Below, piece by piece: positions 1 to 5,597 of a stretch of 8,723 bases of DNA. Every line of letters starts with the position of its first letter. The stretch's first letter is position 1. The position numbers and the translations under genes were made by a program. A model generated the notes under the pieces. The model did no database searches and was not told the DNA's origin. It saw only the letters and a list, made by a program, of their open reading frames with translations. The DNA comes from 2-12-FULL-41-16 sp964390625. GTDB taxonomy: Bacteria; Patescibacteriota; Patescibacteriia; Magasanikbacterales; UBA922. The DNA is taken from assembly GCA_964390625.1 (NCBI GenBank), contig CAYMID010000029.1:1-8723 (forward strand). Reading direction: 5' to 3'.

Positions 1-678
1 CAAGATAAAAAGCGTGGCGCCACGTTTACCAAGTTAGCGCGATTTATTACGATTGCGGCGCAAAATGGCGGCGACCCGGAAATGAATTTTTCGTTGCGTT
101 TGGCGATTGAAAAAGCGCGCGCCGCCAACATGCCCAAAGATAATATTGACCGGGCCGTAAAAAAGGGGACTGGTGAACTGGCGGGTGAGGCGCTTGATGA
201 ATTAACATACGAAGGGTTTGCGCCAGGTGGCGTGGCCATGTTAATTGATGTGGTGACTGATAATAAAAATCGGTCAGTTGGTGATGTAAAAATGATTGCC
301 AATAAAAATGGTGGCTCAATTGGTGGGCCCGGCAGCGTGCAGTGGCAATTTGATCGTCGCGGGGTGGTGCGCGTGAGTGTTGATGAGGCTGCGGCGCATC
401 TGGGTGACAAAGAGACAATTGAATTAGCTTTGATTGAAGCCGGAGCCATTGATATTACGTGGAATGAAAATGGTTTAGAAGTTGTGAGTACCATTGAAGA
501 TTTAAAAAAAGTAACCGCTGCGCTGGGTAACTTCCGTCTTACGCCAAGCGAGTCTGGCCTAGAATGGATTGCGCGCGAAACCATGGAAGTGGACGAGGAA
601 ACCGCGAGCAAAGTTATGGATTTGATCGATGCTCTGGAAGAGCATGACGATGTGCGCGCGGTGTACACTAATTTGTAA
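1..678 (+). CDS. yebC: YebC/PmpR/TACO1-family protein (5' truncated)
   Basis: The reading frame is open from base 1, so the start codon and roughly the first 20 residues lie outside the window; 225 residues are visible. An internal ATG at 82 is not the start, because the codons before it already read as family sequence (RGATFTKLARFI, then GGDPE). Recognisable blocks are the NMPKDNIDRAVKKG motif, the YEGFAPGGVAMLIDVVTDNK block, the KNGGSIGGPGSV glycine-rich stretch and the C-terminal DALEEHDDVRAVYTNL end. The family was long annotated as transcriptional regulators; bacterial and mitochondrial (TACO1) members are now linked to helping ribosomes through difficult, notably proline-rich, stretches. 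Which role applies here cannot be read from sequence. It ends one base before ruvC, a common yebC-ruvC adjacency, so the two are probably co-transcribed. Confidence 0.95.
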   Translation, partial: QDKKRGATFTKLARFITIAAQNGGDPEMNFSLRLAIEKARAANMPKDNIDRAVKKGTGELAGEALDELTYEGFAPGGVAMLIDVVTDNKNRSVGDVKMIANKNGGSIGGPGSVQWQFDRRGVVRVSVDEAAAHLGDKETIELALIEAGAIDITWNENGLEVVSTIEDLKKVTAALGNFRLTPSESGLEWIARETMEVDEETASKVMDLIDALEEHDDVRAVYTNL

Positions 679-679
679 C

Positions 680-1153
680 ATGAAACCGCTCCGTGTCATC
701 GGACTTGATCCAGGCTTTGGACGCCTGGGGTTTGCTGTGCTCGAGCGGCAGGGGCGCGAATGGGTGGCGCTCGAATATGGAGTGGTGGAAACTTCGGCCA
801 AAGACCCGTTTTTGGAGCGTCTGACCGCCGTGTATGATGAAGTGGAAAAATTAGTGAAAGAGTACAAACCAGCCGTCGCGGGGGTGGAAGAGCTCTTTTT
901 TGCCCGCAATGTGACCACGGCGATTAAGGTTGGGCAGGCCCGCGGGGTAGCCCTGTTGGCCCTGGCGAAGGGTGGGGTTCGGGTCAAGGAATTCACCCCC
1001 CAGGAGGTCAAGCAAGCGGTAACCGGTTATGGCAAGGCCGACAAGGCTCAAGTGGCAGCCATGGTGAAAATTTTGCTAAAATTAGGCAATAAAAAGCTCC
1101 TCGACGACGCCACCGACGCCCTAGCCATTGCCCTGGCCGCGGCCCCAGGTTGA
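680..1153 (+). CDS. ruvC: Holliday junction resolvase RuvC
   Basis: The 157-residue product has the usual RuvC length. RuvC is a dimeric, metal-dependent endonuclease that cuts four-way DNA junctions in recombination and repair, normally with the RuvAB branch-migration motor. The four acidic catalytic residues are visible in the RNase H-like fold: D10 in GLDPGFG, E70 in VEELFF, and D143 and D146 in DDATDALAIA. The FFARN segment and the TPQEVKQAVTGYGKADKAQV block are also typical. The ATG at 680 is preferred over the in-frame ATG at 629, which would overlap yebC by 50 bases and put unrelated residues before the MKPLRVIGLDPG start. No Shine-Dalgarno is visible; the start lies one base after the yebC stop, suggesting coupled translation. 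ruvA and ruvB are not in this window. The stop is TGA and overlaps the next promoter. Confidence 0.97.
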   Translation: MKPLRVIGLDPGFGRLGFAVLERQGREWVALEYGVVETSAKDPFLERLTAVYDEVEKLVKEYKPAVAGVEELFFARNVTTAIKVGQARGVALLALAKGGVRVKEFTPQEVKQAVTGYGKADKAQVAAMVKILLKLGNKKLLDDATDALAIALAAAPG

Positions 1154-1178
1154 CAAAACACCCCCTCTCGGGTATACT
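1150..1178 (+). promoter_or_regulatory. sigma-70-type promoter for the rpsO operon
   Basis: A perfect -35 box TTGACA (1150-1155) is followed after exactly 17 bases by TATACT (1173-1178), one base off the consensus -10. Transcription would start near 1185, giving an rpsO leader of about 77 bases. The -35 box overlaps the ruvC stop codon (TGA at 1151-1153), so the promoter reuses the end of the upstream gene. Promoter strength is inferred from consensus match only. Confidence 0.88.
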
Positions 1179-1214
1179 TATAACGTTATTAATCCTCATT
1201 TTTGGGGACCCAGA

Positions 1215-1240
1215 CCGTTGGCGCACATGCTCCCAACCGG
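1215..1240 (+). promoter_or_regulatory. rpsO leader hairpin, candidate S15 autoregulatory element
   Basis: CCGTTGG (1215-1221) can pair with CCAACCGG (1233-1240), giving seven base pairs with one bulged C and an 11-base loop. It lies between the predicted transcription start and the rpsO ATG at 1262. In several bacterial groups S15 binds structured leaders of its own mRNA, and these leaders differ greatly between lineages. That this hairpin does so is inference; a larger fold including the preceding GGGGACCC segment is possible. Confidence 0.4.
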
Positions 1241-1261
1241 CCTGATAAACATGTGGCATGT

Positions 1262-1606
1262 ATGTTATCTAAGCAAAAAAAGCAAAACGTCATTAAGAAG
1301 TTTCAGACTCACAAGGGTGACACTGGTTCGAGCGAAGTTCAGATTGCGATTTTGACTACCGAAATCGACGAACTCGTGGGTCACCTTAAAGTTCACGCCA
1401 AAGATCACTCCTCCCGCCGTGGTTTACTCCGCAAAGTAGGGGAACGCCGCCGCTTGCTCCGTTACTTGCAGCGCGAAAACGCCGCTGCTTACGAAGAGCT
1501 CGTAAAGAAGCTTAAACTCAAGCAGGCTAAACAGTTTGGTCCAGTAGCCGAAGATGTCGACACTGAACCAGACATGGAAGAAATTCATGAAGAAACTGAA
1601 GCCTAA
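1262..1606 (+). CDS. rpsO: Small ribosomal subunit protein S15 with acidic C-terminal extension
   Basis: S15 is a primary 16S rRNA binder that organises the central domain of the 30S subunit. The first ~88 of 114 residues align throughout with S15: IKKFQTHKGDTGSSEVQIA, then HLKVHAKDHSSRRGLLRKVGERRRLL-type sequence. Residues matching known E. coli rRNA contacts keep the same numbers: T21, G22, Q27, H41, D48 and S51. The usual DHHSRR is DHSSRR here. The start is ATG 1262, giving MLSKQKKQ like other S15 proteins; a TTG at 1202 would add about 20 unrelated residues from the leader. No Shine-Dalgarno is visible. Oddly, the protein runs about 25 residues past the usual end (E. coli S15 is 89 aa) into a tail with ten D/E among the last 20 residues. 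The final 20 bases overlap the next gene. Confidence 0.97.
   Translation: MLSKQKKQNVIKKFQTHKGDTGSSEVQIAILTTEIDELVGHLKVHAKDHSSRRGLLRKVGERRRLLRYLQRENAAAYEELVKKLKLKQAKQFGPVAEDVDTEPDMEEIHEETEA
1576..1580 (+). promoter_or_regulatory. Ribosome binding site of the NYN gene, inside rpsO
   Basis: GGAAG sits six bases before the ATG at 1587, within the last codons of rpsO. It is the only properly spaced Shine-Dalgarno-like sequence I see for any gene in the window, and it supports 1587 over the in-frame ATG at 1554 as the NYN start. Confidence 0.55.
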
Positions 1607-2138
1607 TCATAATCCTCTTAAACACCCCGACCAACGCGTTGGGGTGTTTATTGATGTTCAGAATTTATACTATTCGGCACGCAACATTCACGGCCGCAAG
1701 GTAAATTTTGGTAACATTGTCAAAGAAGCGGTGGCTGGTCGCAAACTGATCCGTGCCATTGCCTACGTTGTCCGTACCGAAACCCAAGAGGAACAACCGT
1801 TTTTTGAAGCCCTGTACAACCAGGGGATTGAAACACGCGAAAAAGACTTGCAGGTATTTTCGAGTGGCCTTAAAAAAGCTGACTGGGACGTTGGTTTGGC
1901 TGTTGATGCCATTCGTTTGGCTCCAAGTTTGGACGCAGTGGTGATTGTGTCTGGTGATGGCGACTATTTACCGCTCGTTGAATATTTGCAAAAGAGTAGT
2001 GGCAAGCAAGTTGAGGTTGTTGCGTTTGGCGAAGCCACGAGCAGCCGGCTGATTGACGAGGCTGATGATTTCTTAGACCTAAGCGAAAGTCGTGATAAGT
2101 TTTTAATCTTTGACCGACGAGCGCCAAGGGCAAATTAA
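1587..2138 (+). CDS. NYN-domain (LabA/DUF88-like PIN fold) predicted ribonuclease
   Basis: The 183-residue protein is nearly all one NYN domain, a PIN-like fold that uses clustered acidic residues and Mg2+ to cut RNA in characterised relatives. Visible motifs are VGVFIDVQNLYYSAR (D23, N26), KKADWDVGLAVDAIRL (D101, D107) and VVIVSGDGDYLPLVEYL (D124, D126), followed by VEVVAFGEATSSRLIDEADDFLDL. All expected acidic positions are kept, so an active nuclease is likely; its substrate is unknown. The ATG at 1587 overlaps rpsO by 20 bases and is preceded by GGAAG. A start after the hairpin at 1619-1650 would delete the first strand. Lying between rpsO and pnp, it probably acts in RNA turnover or ribosomal RNA processing; that is inference from context. 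No membrane segment is seen, so it should be cytoplasmic. Confidence 0.9.
   Translation: MKKLKPNHNPLKHPDQRVGVFIDVQNLYYSARNIHGRKVNFGNIVKEAVAGRKLIRAIAYVVRTETQEEQPFFEALYNQGIETREKDLQVFSSGLKKADWDVGLAVDAIRLAPSLDAVVIVSGDGDYLPLVEYLQKSSGKQVEVVAFGEATSSRLIDEADDFLDLSESRDKFLIFDRRAPRAN
1619..1650 (+). promoter_or_regulatory. Strong hairpin at the rpsO/NYN junction (terminator-like or processing site)
   Basis: Bases 1619-1631 and 1638-1650 pair over 13 bp with one G-U wobble and a 6-base loop. The hairpin begins 13 bases after the rpsO stop codon and lies wholly inside NYN coding sequence, encoding roughly HPDQRVGVF. Only a short, interrupted T run follows, so full termination is doubtful. Attenuation, an RNase III-type cut or 3' protection of an rpsO transcript are alternatives. 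Confidence 0.6.
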
Positions 2139-2146
2139 TTAATTCT

Positions 2147-2197
2147 GTTCGTCACAAGACATCTAGGTCCCCCGGGATCTATCGCCTTGTGATGAAC
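2147..2197 (+). promoter_or_regulatory. Long two-part hairpin in the pnp leader
   Basis: The outer stem pairs GTTCGTCACAAG (2147-2158) with CTTGTGATGAAC (2186-2197): 12 bp with one G-U wobble. An inner stem pairs AGGTCCC (2165-2171) with GGGATCT (2174-2180), with one further G-U and a very tight loop. The structure ends 12 bases before the pnp ATG and has no T tract, so it is not an intrinsic terminator. In E. coli a long stem upstream of pnp is cut by RNase III and lets PNPase repress its own mRNA; an equivalent role here is inference. Confidence 0.65.
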
Positions 2198-2209
2198 TAA
2201 CTATCTAGT

Positions 2210-4429
2210 ATGTTGGACATCAAGTCTTGGTCACTCCCATGGGGTGGCCGCACACTGACCGTGGAAACAGGGCGCTATGCTTTGCAATCCAATCGTTCGG
2301 TGACAGTTCGTTATGGTGACACGGTAATTATGGCCACAGTGGTCAAAAGCCCAACCGTTCGCGCGGGTTTGGACTATTTCCCACTCATGGTTGACTTTGA
2401 AGAAAAGTTGTACGCCGCTGGCAAAATCAAGGGTTCGCGCTTTATTAAGCGCGAAGGTCGCCCAAGTGACGAAGCGATTTTAATGGGTCGTTTGGTTGAT
2501 CGCACGATTCGTCCGTTGTTCGACGATCGTATGCGCAATGACGTGCAAGTAGTGGTGACCCCGCTGGCGGTGGATGGCGATAACGACGCGGCCATTGTTG
2601 GTTTGGTGGCTGCCTGTGCCACGTTGACTTTGTCCTCGGTACCATGGAATGGCCCAATTGCGGGCGCACGTGTGGGCTTGGATAAGAATGGTGAATTTAT
2701 TTTGAATATTACCCAAAAACAGTTGGCTGAAAATGACACGCTTGACTTGGTCGTTACTGGTACCAAAGACAAGCTGGTAATGGTTGAAGCTGGCGCCAGC
2801 GAAGTGCCCGAAGCCACCATGCTCCGCGCGATTAAATGGGGCTTGGAACAAGTGCAGCCAGTCGTTGATTTCCTCAAACAAATTCAGGCCGAGGCTGGTT
2901 CAACAAAAGAAACCATAGATGCGGCGATTGAAGAAACGCCAATTGCCCAAGCCAAAAAAATGGCCAAACAGGTGATTGCTGATTCGGCCGATAGTTTAAT
3001 TTTCAACACCCCAAAAATTACCCGGGCTGATCGTTTGGGTATGGTGGACACCCTCAAGACCGTGGCCAAGGAAAAACTTACAGCCGCTGGTTTTGATGAC
3101 AGTGTGATTGCTGGCGTAATGGCCGAAATGAAGTATTTGGTTGGCGACACTGTGTCCCAGCGCATTTTGGATCGCGGCCAGCGCCTTGATGGTCGCTCGC
3201 TCACTGATATCCGCGAATTGCAGACCGCCGTTGACCTCCTCCCACGTGTGCATGGTTCGGCCATGTTTATGCGTGGTGATACCCAGGTACTTTCGATTGT
3301 TACCCTTGGCGCGCCTGGCGATGTCCAGACAGTGGACACCATGGAAGAAGATGGCAAGAAGCGTTACATGCACCACTATAATGACTCGCCATTCTCGTAT
3401 GGCGAAGCTGGCCCAATGCGTGGCCCAGGGCGTCGGGCCATTGGTCATGGTGCACTTGCCGAACGCGCGCTCGAACCAGTGCTCCCAGCCGAAGCAGACT
3501 TTCCATACGCCATTCGCGTGGTGTCCGAAGTGATGGGCTCGAACGGCTCCAGTTCCATGGCCTCGACTTGTGGCTCGACCATGTCGCTCATGGCTGCGGG
3601 CGTGCCAATTAAAAAACCAGTGGCTGGTATTGCCATGGGTTTGGCCTCTGATGAACAGGGCCGCTGGAAAGTTTTGACTGACCTTCAGGATATCGAAGAT
3701 GGCCACGGTGGTATGGACTTTAAGATTGCTGGTACACGCGACGGGATTACTGCCATCCAGATGGATACCAAGACCCAGGGTCTTTCTTGGGAAATTGTGG
3801 AACAAACGATTAAACAAGCGTACGAAGCTCGCGTAAATATTCTTGCCAAAATGGCCGAAGCGATTGAATCACCTCGCCCAGATTTGTCTGAATTTGCACC
3901 ACGCATTGTGACAATCCAGATTCACCCAGACAAGATTCGCGAAGTGATTGGTCCAGGTGGCAAGGTCATCAACAAGATTATCGATGACACTGGTGTGCAA
4001 ATTGACATTGAACAAGATGGTCGCGTCATGATCACTTCGGCCGATGCCGAAGGTATGACCCGCGCTGTGAAAATGGTGCAGGATATCGTGCGCGAAGTTG
4101 TGGCTGGTGAAATTTTCGAAGGTCCAGTTGTTCGCCTCGAAGACTTCGGCGCCTTTGTGCAGCTCTTGCCAAACAAAGACGGCCTTGTCCACGTGAGTGA
4201 AATCTCGTGGAACCGCGTTGGTCGCCCAAGTGATGTCCTCAAATACGGCGACATTGTGAAGGTAAAAGTCAAAGAAATCGACAGCCTTGGTCGCGTCAAT
4301 TTGACCATGAAGGAATTGACCGAAAAACCAGAAGGTTGGACTCCACCTCCACCACGCCCACCACGTCCAGAAGGCGGCCGCAGTTTCGGCGGCCCTCGTC
4401 GTAGCGGTCCACCACGCGATCGCAATTAA
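2210..4429 (+). CDS. pnp: Polynucleotide phosphorylase (polyribonucleotide nucleotidyltransferase)
   Basis: PNPase degrades RNA 3'-to-5' using phosphate and releases nucleoside diphosphates, working as a trimer. Of 739 residues (E. coli 711), the order is RNase PH-like domain 1 (from ~10, with FIKREGRPSDEAIL), an all-helical linker, RNase PH domain 2 (~330-550), KH (~566-625, GPGG at 581-584), S1 (633-705) and a P/R/G-rich tail (706-739). Catalytic features are present: GDTQ at 356-359, GHGALAERAL, SNGSSSMAS with phosphate-binding serines 447-449, and the metal ligands D497, D503 and K505 (E. coli D486, D492, K494). The usual GDMDF reads GGMDF, so D490 of E. coli is Gly501 here. The tail contains four consecutive prolines (712-715). 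Start ATG 2210 gives the normal family N-terminus; no Shine-Dalgarno is visible. It is the last gene of the rpsO operon. Confidence 0.98.
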   Translation: MLDIKSWSLPWGGRTLTVETGRYALQSNRSVTVRYGDTVIMATVVKSPTVRAGLDYFPLMVDFEEKLYAAGKIKGSRFIKREGRPSDEAILMGRLVDRTIRPLFDDRMRNDVQVVVTPLAVDGDNDAAIVGLVAACATLTLSSVPWNGPIAGARVGLDKNGEFILNITQKQLAENDTLDLVVTGTKDKLVMVEAGASEVPEATMLRAIKWGLEQVQPVVDFLKQIQAEAGSTKETIDAAIEETPIAQAKKMAKQVIADSADSLIFNTPKITRADRLGMVDTLKTVAKEKLTAAGFDDSVIAGVMAEMKYLVGDTVSQRILDRGQRLDGRSLTDIRELQTAVDLLPRVHGSAMFMRGDTQVLSIVTLGAPGDVQTVDTMEEDGKKRYMHHYNDSPFSYGEAGPMRGPGRRAIGHGALAERALEPVLPAEADFPYAIRVVSEVMGSNGSSSMASTCGSTMSLMAAGVPIKKPVAGIAMGLASDEQGRWKVLTDLQDIEDGHGGMDFKIAGTRDGITAIQMDTKTQGLSWEIVEQTIKQAYEARVNILAKMAEAIESPRPDLSEFAPRIVTIQIHPDKIREVIGPGGKVINKIIDDTGVQIDIEQDGRVMITSADAEGMTRAVKMVQDIVREVVAGEIFEGPVVRLEDFGAFVQLLPNKDGLVHVSEISWNRVGRPSDVLKYGDIVKVKVKEIDSLGRVNLTMKELTEKPEGWTPPPPRPPRPEGGRSFGGPRRSGPPRDRN

Positions 4430-4440
4430 AATTCAATTTC

Positions 4441-4464
4441 AAAAAAGGCCTTCGGGTCTTTTTT
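4441..4464 (+). terminator. Rho-independent terminator after pnp
   Basis: AAAAAAGGCC (4441-4450) pairs with GGTCTTTTTT (4455-4464) around a TTCG tetraloop, with one G-U wobble. The stem lies 11 bases past the pnp stop and ends in a T-rich run continuing to about 4469. The A-tract/T-tract symmetry could also allow weak function on the other strand, but no gene converges from the right. Confidence 0.93.
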
Positions 4465-4485
4465 GTTTGTCGTAACATTTCGAGA

Positions 4486-4514
4486 TTACAAACAAATTAG
4501 TTTTGTGGTATAAT
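4486..4514 (+). promoter_or_regulatory. Extended -10 promoter for the membrane protein/pilB operon
   Basis: A consensus TATAAT (4509-4514) is preceded by TG at 4506-4507, forming an extended -10 element. A weak -35-like TTACAA (4486-4491) lies 17 bases upstream. Transcription would begin near 4521, about 85 bases before the first start codon. It directly follows the pnp terminator, so the downstream genes form a separate transcription unit. Confidence 0.82.
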
Positions 4515-4538
4515 TTACGCACACCGCCAAAGTCGTTG

Positions 4539-4570
4539 GTCTCTAACCCTTTTCCTGTCGGCTTAGAGAC
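4539..4570 (+). promoter_or_regulatory. Leader hairpin upstream of the membrane protein gene
   Basis: GTCTCTAA (4539-4546) and TTAGAGAC (4563-4570) form a perfect 8 bp inverted repeat with a 16-base pyrimidine-rich loop. It falls in the predicted 5' untranslated region, about 35 bases before the ATG at 4606. No known riboswitch consensus is recognised. It could be an RNA element or, less likely, a DNA-binding palindrome. Confidence 0.45.
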
Positions 4571-4605
4571 GCACGAGTTTGGTTTTTAGGCTTTATTTTA
4601 AGGCT

Positions 4606-5595
4606 ATGAAAGAACCAACGTACAGCCAAGCTGTGCACGCTAGTTGGCAAATGGCATGGAAACACAAAAGTCTGTGGGCTTTTGGTTTGTTTGCAATGCT
4701 GCTCGGGCAATTGGGAATTGTGGATTTGTTTTTTAAAGTAATTTTTGTCACGCGCACGGCCGAAACACCGCATCTTGGTGATTATTTGTGGTTAATACTT
4801 AATCCAAAAACCTGGCTGCAGTGGATTGGTGGTCCGGTTACGTTGACTCCGGATACGTGGATTTGGTTAGCGTGGTTGGTAGTGACTATGGTGGCTTTGG
4901 TTGTGATGGTCGTGTTTGTCGCTGTGGTCTCGCAGGGTGCATTGGTACACATTAGCGCCCGCATGGCCAAAAAACCAACTGCCGAAATCGACGAAACCAA
5001 AGCGTGGCACCAAGGTGTGACGCACTTTTGGCGTTTGTTGGGCCTCAATATTGTACGCAAATTAATCATGGGCGCAGTCTCATTGCTCTTGGTGGCAGCG
5101 GTTCTACCAGCTGTACAGGACCCAAGTAGCCTTAATAAGACTTTGCTAATTGTCTTAGTTGGACTGGCTTTGTTGGTTGGGGTAATCGCCTCTTTTTTGC
5201 TGGTATACGCCGCCTGTTACGTGGTGGTGGAGGAATACCGTTTACCCGAGGCTTTGCGTGAAGCCTGGCGCTTGTTTATTCGTCACCCATTTGTCTCGCT
5301 CGAAGTTGGGGCGATTGTAATTTTGGCCAATATTTTACTGGCTTTTGTGGCCCTGGTTGGCGTGGTTTACATTTTGTTCTTGCCAATTCTGGTTTCGTAT
5401 TTTATGGCCGTATGGTTTGGCACCGCGGTGTTAGTTAAGTTTGGTTTAGTCCTGGGCTACGCCTTGTTTGTGGTGCTACTAGTGGTGTCTTGTGCGATTT
5501 TCACGGTATTCACTACCAGTGTTTGGACATATTTGTTTACCAAAATGCACAAACATGGTCTAACGAGCCGTCTATTCCACTGGTTGCATCGTTAA
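4606..5595 (+). CDS. Polytopic membrane protein of unknown function
   Basis: I do not recognise a named family for this 329-residue protein. About six or seven hydrophobic segments are visible, near residues 23-48, 85-112, 145-170, 178-207, 232-262 and 263-310 (the last probably two helices). The N-terminus (TYSQAVHASWQMAWKHKSLWAFGLF) is amphipathic and leads into the first helix, and the C-terminus is basic (KMHKHGLTSRLFHWLHR). No catalytic or cofactor motif stands out. The central cytoplasmic or periplasmic loop (~118-143) and the EEYRLPEALREAWRLFIRHP segment (~209-228) resemble the alternation of helices and amphipathic loops in DUF975-like integral membrane proteins, but that is only a style match. 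ATG 4606 was chosen over a TTG at 4579, since the latter adds nine poorly matching residues. It ends two bases before pilB, suggesting co-translation and a shared envelope role. Confidence 0.85.
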   Translation: MKEPTYSQAVHASWQMAWKHKSLWAFGLFAMLLGQLGIVDLFFKVIFVTRTAETPHLGDYLWLILNPKTWLQWIGGPVTLTPDTWIWLAWLVVTMVALVVMVVFVAVVSQGALVHISARMAKKPTAEIDETKAWHQGVTHFWRLLGLNIVRKLIMGAVSLLLVAAVLPAVQDPSSLNKTLLIVLVGLALLVGVIASFLLVYAACYVVVEEYRLPEALREAWRLFIRHPFVSLEVGAIVILANILLAFVALVGVVYILFLPILVSYFMAVWFGTAVLVKFGLVLGYALFVVLLVVSCAIFTVFTTSVWTYLFTKMHKHGLTSRLFHWLHR

Positions 5596-5597
5596 GT

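Noticed and set aside
559..1011. Minus-strand frame across yebC/ruvC
   Set aside because: Antisense to two clearly identified genes and crossing their junction; low-complexity product.
1202..1261. Longer rpsO starting at TTG 1202
   Set aside because: The added ~20 residues are unlike S15 and fall on the leader hairpin; ATG 1262 gives the normal S15 N-terminus.
1128..1355. Plus-strand 75-codon frame over the rpsO promoter and leader
   Set aside because: Uses a TTG start inside ruvC, runs through the promoter into rpsO in another frame, and shows no family resemblance.
1631..1642. CCAACGCGTTGG 12-base palindrome as a possible operator
   Set aside because: It is inside NYN coding sequence away from a promoter, and the longer overlapping 13 bp hairpin explains the symmetry better.
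2133..2144. AATTAATTAATT palindrome at the NYN stop
   Set aside because: A short A/T-only palindrome around a TAA stop is likely by chance and has no partner elements.
2996..3817. 273-codon open frame on the minus strand inside pnp
   Set aside because: It lies wholly antisense to conserved pnp catalytic coding sequence, its translation is rich in His/Trp/Asn with no recognisable domain, and it fits a codon-bias shadow of the + strand gene.
3922..4425. Minus-strand open frame over the pnp 3' end
   Set aside because: Arg/Ser/Thr-rich translation antisense to the KH and S1 domains and tail; no homology-like motif and no start context.
5490..5597. Longer pilB starting at TTG 5490
   Set aside because: It would overlap the membrane protein gene by over 100 bases and add residues unlike PilB; ATG 5598 sits two bases after the upstream stop.
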